64,000 bases of DNA from JAJTDS01 sp964202895 (GTDB lineage Bacteria; Pseudomonadota; Alphaproteobacteria; Rickettsiales; UBA1997): contig CAXNJM010000001.1 of NCBI GenBank assembly GCA_964202895.1, forward strand, positions 434,001-498,000. The letters run 5' to 3'. The notes beneath the pieces were generated by a model. The model ran no database searches, had not been told where the DNA came from, and saw only the letters and a program-made list of their open reading frames with translations. This document shows positions 1 through 7,405 of the stretch, one piece after another; the stretch's first letter is position 1; every line of letters begins with the position of its first letter. The position numbers were made by a program, and so were the translations under genes.

Positions 1-1
1 A

Positions 2-916
2 CAAGAAGGTAAAAATGTCAGAATAGATACTGGAATATACGAAGGCGGAGAAGTCAGTATGTTTTATGATGCTATGATAGCAAAACTCTGCACTTTTGGC
101 GAAACTCGTCAAGAAGCAATACAACATATGCGAACCGCTCTTGGCACTTTTGCAATCGGGGGCGTGTCTCATAATATCAGCTTCCTTGAAACCATTATGC
201 GAAATGAAAAATTCATTAGCGGAGACATATCAACTTCTTTCATTAAACAGGAGTTCCCTGCTGGCTTTCTTGGCAATGAACTGGATTCACAAATATCCGA
301 AGTATTTATCGCTGTTGCAATGCAAATATTTCTGCATAATTTTGAAAGAAATTCTCATATTAGTGGGCAATTATATAATCGCGAAAAACAAATATCCGAC
401 CGTTGGGTGGTTGAAATTGACGAAAAATCATATTTAGTTAATATAATTGAAAGAGAACAAAAGCATTTAAAAATTGAATGCGACCAAAAAATAATAACAT
501 TAGAAAGCTCTTGGATCCCCGGAGACAAGCTTTTTAGAGCAATAATCGATGGCACAGAAATTGGAGTCAAAATTCGTGAAAATAATCTAACGGGAAGTTA
601 TCTACTACAACATTCCGGAGTTGATGCCTTCGTTAATGTAATGTCACCAAAGGTTGCTGAATTATCAAAATTTATGCCAAAAATTAGCAAAAACTCTAAG
701 CCAACAAATTTAACTTCGCCAATTACTGGCAAAATTATTCGCTTTAAAGTAGCAGAGGGAGACGAAGTTAAAGCTGGTCAAGAGCTTGTAATAATTGAAG
801 CAATGAAGATGGAAAACATCATCAGAACCGATCACGATGTTAAAATTGATAAAATCAAATTTTCAGCAGGCGAACCCGTAGGGATAGGGCAAATTATCAT
901 TGAATTTCAAAAATAA
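2..916 (+). CDS. pccA: Propionyl-CoA (or acetyl-CoA) carboxylase alpha subunit, 3' part
   Basis: This is the C-terminal part of the biotin-carboxylase/biotin-carrier subunit. The reading frame is open to the left edge, so the gene starts outside the window. The first visible residues (VRIDTGIYEGGEVS, then the YDAMIAKL stretch) match the end of the biotin carboxylase domain. The last ~75 residues are a biotinyl domain with the EAMKM motif, whose lysine carries biotin. The domain order with a central BT-like segment fits the propionyl-CoA carboxylase alpha subunit, which carboxylates propionyl-CoA to methylmalonyl-CoA with PccB in the cytoplasm. An acetyl- or methylcrotonyl-CoA carboxylase alpha chain is the alternative. 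pccB is not in the window. Confidence 0.88.
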   Translation, partial: QEGKNVRIDTGIYEGGEVSMFYDAMIAKLCTFGETRQEAIQHMRTALGTFAIGGVSHNISFLETIMRNEKFISGDISTSFIKQEFPAGFLGNELDSQISEVFIAVAMQIFLHNFERNSHISGQLYNREKQISDRWVVEIDEKSYLVNIIEREQKHLKIECDQKIITLESSWIPGDKLFRAIIDGTEIGVKIRENNLTGSYLLQHSGVDAFVNVMSPKVAELSKFMPKISKNSKPTNLTSPITGKIIRFKVAEGDEVKAGQELVIIEAMKMENIIRTDHDVKIDKIKFSAGEPVGIGQIIIEFQK

Positions 917-1028
917 ATTTTCTTTTATAAAGTAGATAAGATTTAATATTACAATAAGTAGGGGAAAATCTAAAAGAAATTAAACAAGCTTTACCCCGCC
1001 CTACTCCTTATTGCCAATTTAGTTATAA

Positions 1029-2810
1029 ATGCAAAATTTTCATTATCATAAATTCCGCACAATATTCTTATTAATCTTAATTATTTTTATTACCACTATT
1101 AATGCTAGTAAAGCTAGTGAATATTGGTCTTCTGCGATATCTCTTTTTTCAACCCCCAAATATAAAAATAATTTTAATAATTTTGATTTTGTTGATTTAA
1201 AATCAAAACAAGGAGGAAAGCTAAAAATAGGGGTGGAAGGCACTTTCAACAGCCTTAATCCATTTATTTTAAAAGGCATTTCTGCTTCTGGAATAGATGG
1301 CTATATTTATGAAACCCTAACTGTTGCAAGCAATGATGAAATCGGGGTTAAATATGGGCTAATCGCAGAATCAATCAGATTTTCAAAAACACAACATTTC
1401 ATTGAATTCAAGCTAAGAAAAATTGCTCAATTTAGCGACGGAACCGCAATTACTGCGGATGATGTGCTTTTTACCTTTGATACATTAAAAAAATTCGGAC
1501 ACCCTTCCTACAAAATAGCATTTCGCGACATTAAGAAATTAACAAAAATCAATTCTCATCATATTCGTTTTTATTTTAAAGAAAAATATTCGCGAGAATT
1601 ACCACTAATAATTGCAAGCCTTCCTGTTTTACCTCAACATTTTTTTAAAAAAGTAGATTTTAACAATAGTAATTTTGATGGCAATCAAAATAACTTCCCT
1701 ATTGGCTCTGGCCCCTATATTATTGATTCAGTTCAAGTTGGAAAATCAATTAGCTATAAAAAAAATAATCATTATTGGGGAAGAGAAATCAATATTAATA
1801 AAGGTTTATATAATTTTGATAAAATTACTTTTGATTATTATCGCGATAACAATGTTTTAATTGAAGCATTTAAAGCACAAAAATATGATTTTCGCCTTGA
1901 AAATGTTGCAAGAAACTGGGCAAATGCCTATAATATTGATGCCGTAAAAAATAATCAAATAATAAAAACAATATTTAAAAATACTCACCCTCCAGCAATT
2001 CAGGCTTTTATTTTAAATTTAAGAAAAGAAAAATTTCAAGATATTAATCTTCGCAAAGCAATCAATTTAGCATTTGATTTTAAATGGCTTAATCAACATA
2101 TTTTCTATAATTCATATAAAAAAACTTATAGCTATTTTGAAAACTCAACATTTTCAGCAAAATCATCAGATAAAAAGCTTTTTACAGAATTAGAAGAAAA
2201 TGAAAAAATCAACAATGGCAATGGCTTCAATCGCAACAGATTATTATTAGCACAAGATATATTAAAAAAAGCAGGCTATAAAATAATTAATAAAAAATTA
2301 TTCGCTCCAAATAATCAGAATAATCCTATTTCAATTGAATTTTTAATTGACAGCCCAGCATTTGAAATGGTTATAGCCCCTTTTGTTAATAATCTTAAAA
2401 AGCTTGGAATTCAGGCAAAGGTTCGCTTTACAGAACAAAATCAATATCAAAATCGTGTTAAAAATTTTAATTTCGATATTATTATTTCGGTTTTCGGACA
2501 AGCATCAATACCGGGTGAGGAGCTGTTTTTTTATTGGCATTCATCACAAAAAGATATAATCGGTAGCAGAAATTTATCAGGAGTTAGCAACACAAAAATT
2601 GACAAAATAATTGAAAATATTAATCAAACTAATAATATCAAGATAATCACTCAATTAGCCAGAGAGCTGGATAAAGAGCTTATCAGCAATTATTATTGCA
2701 TCTTGCAATGGCATAATGATTCGCAACGAGTTTTATATCGCAATATTTTTTCTATCCCCAAAATTAGCCCAGAATACGGCATTAACCTTGATAGCTGGTC
2801 AATTAAATAA
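1029..2810 (+). CDS. Periplasmic peptide-binding protein of an ABC transporter (SBP family 5, YejA-like)
   Basis: The 593-residue protein begins with a hydrophobic signal segment (residues ~10-28). The mature part is typical of extracellular solute-binding family 5: GGKLKIGVEGTFNSLNPF near residue 65, a YETL motif, and FSDGTAITADDVLFTFDTL near 140. The C-terminal region, which ends in a WHNDSQRVLYRN segment and a final SW, looks more like YejA, which binds oligopeptides or microcin C, than like DppA/OppA. It should deliver peptides to an inner-membrane YejBEF-type permease, which is not encoded here. The gene stands alone downstream of pccA with a 110-bp gap. The exact ligand cannot be read from the sequence. 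Confidence 0.85.
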   Translation: MQNFHYHKFRTIFLLILIIFITTINASKASEYWSSAISLFSTPKYKNNFNNFDFVDLKSKQGGKLKIGVEGTFNSLNPFILKGISASGIDGYIYETLTVASNDEIGVKYGLIAESIRFSKTQHFIEFKLRKIAQFSDGTAITADDVLFTFDTLKKFGHPSYKIAFRDIKKLTKINSHHIRFYFKEKYSRELPLIIASLPVLPQHFFKKVDFNNSNFDGNQNNFPIGSGPYIIDSVQVGKSISYKKNNHYWGREININKGLYNFDKITFDYYRDNNVLIEAFKAQKYDFRLENVARNWANAYNIDAVKNNQIIKTIFKNTHPPAIQAFILNLRKEKFQDINLRKAINLAFDFKWLNQHIFYNSYKKTYSYFENSTFSAKSSDKKLFTELEENEKINNGNGFNRNRLLLAQDILKKAGYKIINKKLFAPNNQNNPISIEFLIDSPAFEMVIAPFVNNLKKLGIQAKVRFTEQNQYQNRVKNFNFDIIISVFGQASIPGEELFFYWHSSQKDIIGSRNLSGVSNTKIDKIIENINQTNNIKIITQLARELDKELISNYYCILQWHNDSQRVLYRNIFSIPKISPEYGINLDSWSIK

Positions 2811-2842
2811 TTCATACAAATAATGAGGCTTTCCTTCTTCGC

Positions 2843-2995
2843 CATCTCGACGAAAGTCGGGACCCAGCTTCCCCTTTACCGTCATCCCGACGAAAGTCGG
2901 GACCCAGTACCTTTACCTTTACCGTCATCCCGACGAAAGTCGGGACCCAGTTTCTTTTTTCTGGGTGCCGTTTTTCAACGGCATGACGAGTGTTT
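2843..2995 (+). repeat. Palindromic intergenic element, cluster 1
   Basis: Three left arms (hairpin core TCCCGACGAAAGTCGGGA followed by CCCAG; the first is partial and mutated) start at 2843, 2879 and 2922. They are followed by one right arm at 2961-2995, whose hairpin is formed by TGCCGTTTTTCAACGGCA. The GACCCAG end of the left arm can also pair with the CTGGGT start of the right arm. The same ~80-100 bp element recurs at 3172, 9716, 47241 and 47481. Confidence 0.85.
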
Positions 2996-3062
2996 GATAC
3001 ATCGGGACTCATATTTTGCAACGGTATGATGAGTGTTTTAGTTCTGTCATCCAGAAAGAAGC

Positions 3063-3112
3063 CAAGGGGTTGAAACCCCCCAAGAATAAAATGCAAGGGG
3101 TTGAAACCCCTT
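3063..3112. repeat. Pair of GGGGTTGAAACCCC hairpins
   Basis: Two near-identical short perfect hairpins (AGGGGTTGAAACCCC) lie about 30 bp apart between two clusters of the palindromic element. They could act as bidirectional transcription terminators downstream of the YejA-like gene, although neither is followed by a clear T run. Confidence 0.55.
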
Positions 3113-3171
3113 GTTGCCGTTAAGTAGAGAGTGCGAAACCAACTCACCTGTAATCATCATTCCAACCTTTA

Positions 3172-3310
3172 CCGTCATCCCGACCCTTTACCGTCATCCC
3201 GACGAAAGTCGGGACCCAGTACCTTTACCTTTACCGTCATCCCGACGAAAGTCGGGACCCAGCCCCAACTCTTTCTGGGTGCCGTTTTTCAACCGGCATG
3301 ACGAGTGTTT
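3172..3310 (+). repeat. Palindromic intergenic element, cluster 2
   Basis: Two complete left arms (from 3190 and 3233) follow a truncated one at 3172, and a right arm sits at 3273-3310. The family is the same as at 2843-2995. Together with the hairpins between them, these elements fill almost all of the gap from 2811 to 3310. No gene is supported there. Confidence 0.85.
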
Positions 3311-3403
3311 GATACATGATGTGAATGAATTTTAGAGGTGCCCTAAGAGTTATCTCGGAAAAATTTAATTAGAATTGTAAAAGGCTGTGAATCTTAAAAA
3401 GAT

Positions 3404-3480
3404 TGGTTGCGGGGGCTGGATTTGAACCAACGACCTTCAGGTTATGAGCCTGACAAGCTACCGAGCTGCTCTACCCCGCG
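3404..3480 (-). tRNA. Initiator tRNA-Met (anticodon CAU)
   Basis: A complete 77-nt cloverleaf is visible on the minus strand, with the 3' CCA encoded. The CTCATAA anticodon loop gives CAU. The first base C faces A at position 72, the unpaired end that marks bacterial initiator tRNA, and the body closely matches the E. coli initiator. The anticodon stem has an A-U pair followed by two G-C pairs (AGG/CCU) instead of the canonical three G-C pairs. As I recall, this variant is known in some alphaproteobacteria. Confidence 0.95.
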
Positions 3481-3577
3481 ATATAAATGGTGTTTTGCTT
3501 AAAAAAGGCAAGGTGCAAAAATATAAATTCTAAAAATAATAAAGCAAGTAGTTTTTATATAATTTATTTATATTAAT

Positions 3578-3606
3578 TTGACATTAATCGGAGCGGTTTT
3601 TATAAT
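3578..3606 (+). promoter_or_regulatory. Consensus sigma-70 promoter for the ABC-F gene
   Basis: A perfect TTGACA (3578-3583) and a perfect TATAAT (3601-3606) are separated by exactly 17 bp. The ABC-F start codon lies 55 bp downstream of the -10 box. It is the only perfect -35/-10 pair I noticed in the window. Confidence 0.8.
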
Positions 3607-3661
3607 CAAAAATTTATAGTATAATTTACTTTATAAATATTTACAAATTCAAATAATTCAA

Positions 3662-5152
3662 ATGATTAAAGCCAGAGATTTATCAATATCTTTCAGTGGT
3701 AGAGAGGTGTTTTGCGATGCTAATTTTATTATCAATTACCGCGAAAAAGTTGGTTTAATTGGCAGAAATGGTAGCGGAAAATCAACCTTCCTAAAACTAA
3801 TTCTTAAAAAACTAGAACCTGATAGCGGGGGAGTGGAAATTCCCAAAGGTTATGGAATAGGTTATCTCGAACAGCATATTCATTTTGAGCATAAAACAGT
3901 TTTACAAGAAATATGCTCGGTTCTTTCTGAAGAAAGAGAGCATGAATCTTGGAAGGGAGAAAATATCCTTTACGGACTAGGCTTCACTTATGAAGATCTA
4001 GAAAAAAACCCGCAAAATTTTTCTGGTGGCTATCAAGTAAAATTAAATTTAGCAAAATTATTGCTTGCTGAACCGCAAATGCTACTACTCGATGAACCAA
4101 CAAATTATCTCGATATTCATTCAATTCGTTGGCTTAAAGAATTTTTACAAGACTGGCAAGGAGAATTAATATTAATCACTCACGATCGCTCCTTTATGGA
4201 CAGCATCATCACCCATAGCCTAATAATTCATCGCAAGAATTTTCGTAAAGTAGCAGGCAACACTCAAGGAATCAGAGAAAAAATTGCCTTGGAAGAAGAA
4301 ATTTACGAAAAAACAAGAGTTAACGAAGAAAAGCAACGACAAAAAACTCAAGAATGGATCGACAGATTCGGAGCAAAAGCAAGTCAAGCAAGTAGAGTGC
4401 AATCAAGAGTTAAGATGCTGGACAAAATCGAAGTCAAAGAAAAGCTTGGACATGTTGAAAATTTAAGCTTTGAATTTAATTATTCTCCTTTTAATAGCAA
4501 AGAACAAATGCTTGAAGCTGAAAATATAAGCTTTGGCTATGTTCCAGAAAAGAAGTTGATTGACAAATTATCTTTCAAAATTGCTAATGGTGAAAAAATT
4601 TGTGTAATCGGTAAGAATGGTAAAGGAAAATCAACTTTACTAAAATTAATAATTCAGGATTTACAAGTCTCCAAAGGCTCAACCAAACTCAATAGTAAAG
4701 TTGAAATCGGATATTTCGGACAAATGAATATCGACAGGCTAGAGCCATCACTTTCAGTTTATGAAGAATTGCAAAAAGTTGACGAAAAACTACCCGTAAC
4801 TAGGGTTCGTCAAGTTTGCGGACAAATGATGTTTTCAGGAGATTTAGCAAGTAAAAAAATTGGAGTGCTTTCTGGTGGTGAAAAAAGTCGAGTAATGCTT
4901 GGTAAAATATTGCTTAAAGGTGCTAATTTACTACTTCTTGACGAGCCTACCAATCACTTAGATATGGAATCTTGCGATTCACTTATGCAGGCTATTAAAA
5001 ACTTTGAAGGGGCAGTAATAATGGTTACTCACGATGAAGGGTTTGTCAATAAAATTGCCAATAAATTAATTATCTTTGATGATGAAAAAACCTTCACCTT
5101 CGAAGATTCTTACGAATTCTTCCTAAAAAGAATCGGCTGGAAAGATTATTAA
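3662..5152 (+). CDS. ABC-F family ribosome-associated ATPase
   Basis: The 496-residue protein has two ABC ATPase domains and no membrane segments. Walker A motifs are GRNGSGKS (~residue 36) and GKNGKGKS (~residue 319). Signature motifs are FSGGYQ and LSGGEK. Walker B/D-loop motifs are LLLDEPTNYLD and LLLDEPTNHLD. The domains are joined by a charged helical linker rich in K, E and Q, as in the Uup/EttA/YheS group. ABC-F proteins bind the ribosomal E site and relieve stalling or adjust translation. The subfamily is uncertain. A consensus promoter lies directly upstream. Confidence 0.88.
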   Translation: MIKARDLSISFSGREVFCDANFIINYREKVGLIGRNGSGKSTFLKLILKKLEPDSGGVEIPKGYGIGYLEQHIHFEHKTVLQEICSVLSEEREHESWKGENILYGLGFTYEDLEKNPQNFSGGYQVKLNLAKLLLAEPQMLLLDEPTNYLDIHSIRWLKEFLQDWQGELILITHDRSFMDSIITHSLIIHRKNFRKVAGNTQGIREKIALEEEIYEKTRVNEEKQRQKTQEWIDRFGAKASQASRVQSRVKMLDKIEVKEKLGHVENLSFEFNYSPFNSKEQMLEAENISFGYVPEKKLIDKLSFKIANGEKICVIGKNGKGKSTLLKLIIQDLQVSKGSTKLNSKVEIGYFGQMNIDRLEPSLSVYEELQKVDEKLPVTRVRQVCGQMMFSGDLASKKIGVLSGGEKSRVMLGKILLKGANLLLLDEPTNHLDMESCDSLMQAIKNFEGAVIMVTHDEGFVNKIANKLIIFDDEKTFTFEDSYEFFLKRIGWKDY

Positions 5153-5211
5153 AATTCACTTATAAAAGCAGTTAAAATTACACTTCTAAAAAACTAGAAT
5201 ATTTTTAACCC

Positions 5212-5838
5212 CTAAATAGGTAATAATTGGCTTTTACCCCCCAAACAATTCCAGATTTTCTTTTTGAGGAAGTTATAGGAGCATGAAGTTATAGGCTTCA
5301 TTTCCCCAGATGGTTTTAAGATCAAATTTTTCCAATTTCCCGAACATAAAAATATGTTAAAATCGGCAATTAATTTAATGGTTTTTTGCAGTTCAACTAA
5401 ATTTTTTTGATATTCCTTAACCCGTTTTTCATTAATCGCAAAGCCTTTTATTAAATAATCTTTTATCTCTGTGTTGCCCATTTACGAAACTCAATTGCAG
5501 TCTTTGAATTAGTGAGATAACCAACAGCTAAAATTACATCTAAAAAATAAAAAGCTACGGGTTTGTCTGAATTTGCAATATGCATTTTTTGCATATTGCT
5601 TTTATCAACTTCACCGTCTTTAAAAATATTTTTAATATGTCTCGAGGCAACTGATTGGTTAATTTTAAAAAGATTAACAATTTGCCCCTGACTTGACCAA
5701 ATATTTTGATTTTTAACATCGGCATTAAACTCAATTGCTCCATCTTTAGTTTGATAAATTTCTATCAAACTTTCCTTGCCTAAAGCGTTGATTTTGTTAG
5801 GTTTGTTGTTGGTTGATAAGTTGGAAATAGTGACTGAT
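5212..5838 (-). pseudogene. RhuM-family protein, frameshifted
   Basis: The N-terminal RhuM part (IEIYQTKDGAIEF, then SVASRHIKNIFKDGE and FRKWATQR) is read in the same frame as hsdS upstream and stops at a TAA directly after WATQR (5463-5465). The expected continuation, KDYLIKGFAINEKRVKEYQ, is found at once in another frame (5212-5481). One missing T near 5465 would restore the RhuM sequence, so this is a single-base frameshift. The last ~45 residues (from IADFNIF onward) no longer resemble RhuM, which suggests further decay. RhuM proteins often sit inside type I restriction loci; their function is unknown. Confidence 0.7.
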
Positions 5839-7376
5839 TTAGGATTCAAAATTTTCTTTGATAAATTTAATTGCCTTTTCTTCTGACTCTTCAATCGCCA
5901 TTTCAACTGCTTTTTTAGAGACTTCAAGAAGCTTTTGGCTTTTAGGGCAAAACTTTCTTGGATTAACGAAGAGATTTGCGATTGGGTTTTTGGGTCGATT
6001 AGGGGCAAAGGAATTTTCAAAAACTCGTCTTTGTTGATCGCGGTAAGAATCGTTCCAGAGCAGCTTTGTTTTAGGATATTTTGCATCAATTCGGATTTAA
6101 ACAAAACCAGCAAAGTTTCTGAGCTTATCTTATCTGATTTAATTACATAAAAACCCGTCGAACAAAGCGAGTTGTCAAACTCTTTGGAAACGATTGCACA
6201 GCTTGACAATGAGCCTTCGATTGATGAAATTAGAACATCGCCAGCATTTACTTTGCGACGAGCGCGTGATGGTAAATCTTTTCCTAGCTCTTTGCTACAA
6301 CCAGTGATTCCGCCATTTTTATTGATGTCTGCAAGTTCGATGTATTGGTAAAATTTTTCATCGCTTGGTGAGTAGTTTTTATCCTTTAGGTTACAGACTT
6401 TTTCAAGTGGCAACCAACTTTCCGAATATGAGAAAATATGGTTTTGATAATCTTCATATTTCGGCTGATAATATTCTGCATCAAGTCTGCCAGTTTTTAA
6501 GAACGATTCTTTGAACGATTTTTGGTTGATTGAAAGATGGGAGAATTTATCAGCTTTGTCTGGATTGCCAACACCAAAAGATGACCCCTCCCCGTTTTGC
6601 ATTGCAAAACGACCCTCCCTCAAGGGGAGGGTAATTAGATCGCTGTTGTTGCTAGATCTTGAACCAATCTCGGTGCCCTCAAGGGGGGAGTGATACAAGC
6701 CAAGAGATTTGAGGAGCAAGGCTTCGGCTTGAGTGTGGAGGTGTTTGGAATTATCTCTTGTTAAATGAGATTTTTTTACAATATTTTCAATTTTATTTTG
6801 AAAGGCGTCGCTAATATTTAGAATTTTAACTTTTGCTAAAACATCCAAATTAATTCTTTCTTGCACACCACCATTTTTTTGCCTATCTATTTGCAGTTGC
6901 CCATATTTGGTGCTTAAATAAGCAAAAAGATAATAAGGATTTATTTCCTTTATATCTCTAATAATCGCCACCGCTCTATTAGCTAAAGTTGCCGTAAATC
7001 CTTTTGGTGTTATTGCAATATCACCAACGCTTCCCATGATTGATAAGACAATATTTTCTTCTTTTACATGAGAGCGTCTATTTTTCTCAAAATAACTTTT
7101 GCTTATGTAGACTGGGTTATAATCTTCAATGAAATGATTCTTTATATCTTTTGCTTGTAAATAACGAACTTCACTAGATTGATTATCTGGAAATTTAGAA
7201 TGGTCACCATCAGACACTTTTGCAAAATTTGCAATTTTATTTGATTTTTTATTTTTTAAGAAAGTATCTAACTTTAAATATTCTTTTTTAAAAAATTCAG
7301 AATCAACTCTAAAATCTTCATTACCAATTATTACCCAACTTTTCATGACCTCACTTATCTCCAGCCCTTCCAACAA
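5463..7376 (-). CDS. hsdS: HsdS-like specificity subunit, 3' frameshift runs it into RhuM
   Basis: Residues 1-~470 are a two-target-domain specificity subunit for a restriction-modification enzyme. TRD1 spans ~10-190, a conserved helix lies around 195-225 and TRD2 around 275-450. Near residue 480 the frame shifts: the usual HsdS tail (KLLEVSKKAVEMAIEESEEK) is readable in another frame and ends at a TAA at 5839-5841. Because of the shift the open frame continues into rhuM, making an apparent 637-residue fusion. The listed start is a TTG; ATG at 7346 (MKSWVIIGNEDFRVD) is an equally good start. A ~110-bp palindromic element sits in the linker between the TRDs. The subunit may still bind DNA, but its carboxyl helix is altered. 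Confidence 0.75.
   Translation of the reverse strand: MLEGLEISEVMKSWVIIGNEDFRVDSEFFKKEYLKLDTFLKNKKSNKIANFAKVSDGDHSKFPDNQSSEVRYLQAKDIKNHFIEDYNPVYISKSYFEKNRRSHVKEENIVLSIMGSVGDIAITPKGFTATLANRAVAIIRDIKEINPYYLFAYLSTKYGQLQIDRQKNGGVQERINLDVLAKVKILNISDAFQNKIENIVKKSHLTRDNSKHLHTQAEALLLKSLGLYHSPLEGTEIGSRSSNNSDLITLPLREGRFAMQNGEGSSFGVGNPDKADKFSHLSINQKSFKESFLKTGRLDAEYYQPKYEDYQNHIFSYSESWLPLEKVCNLKDKNYSPSDEKFYQYIELADINKNGGITGCSKELGKDLPSRARRKVNAGDVLISSIEGSLSSCAIVSKEFDNSLCSTGFYVIKSDKISSETLLVLFKSELMQNILKQSCSGTILTAINKDEFLKIPLPLIDPKTQSQISSLIQESFALKAKSFLKSLKKQLKWRLKSQKKRQLNLSKKILNPKSVTISNLSTNNKPNKINALGKESLIEIYQTKDGAIEFNADVKNQNIWSSQGQIVNLFKINQSVASRHIKNIFKDGEVDKSNMQKMHIANSDKPVAFYFLDVILAVGYLTNSKTAIEFRKWATQR
6583..6692. 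repeat. Palindromic element inserted in frame inside hsdS
   Basis: This GC-rich block contains hairpins CGTTTTGCATTGCAAAACG and CCCTCCCTCAAGGGGAGGG, and a second CCTCAAGGGGGGAG near its end. It adds about 37 residues (SPLEGTEIGSRSSNN onward) to the linker between TRD1 and TRD2 without breaking the frame. In-frame palindromic insertions of this sort are known from Rickettsia (the RPE families); the relationship here is inferred from form only. Confidence 0.65.
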
Positions 7377-7405
7377 AGCCTTGTATTTGGCTTCATTAAA
7401 AGGGC

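Noticed and set aside
2811..3335. Small proteins in the repeat-rich gap (68, 74 and 111 residues)
   Set aside because: All consist of translated palindromic elements and have no independent coding signal.
5463..7376. A genuine HsdS-RhuM fusion protein
   Set aside because: The normal HsdS C-terminus and stop codon are readable in another frame, so the continuous frame results from a frameshift rather than a designed fusion.
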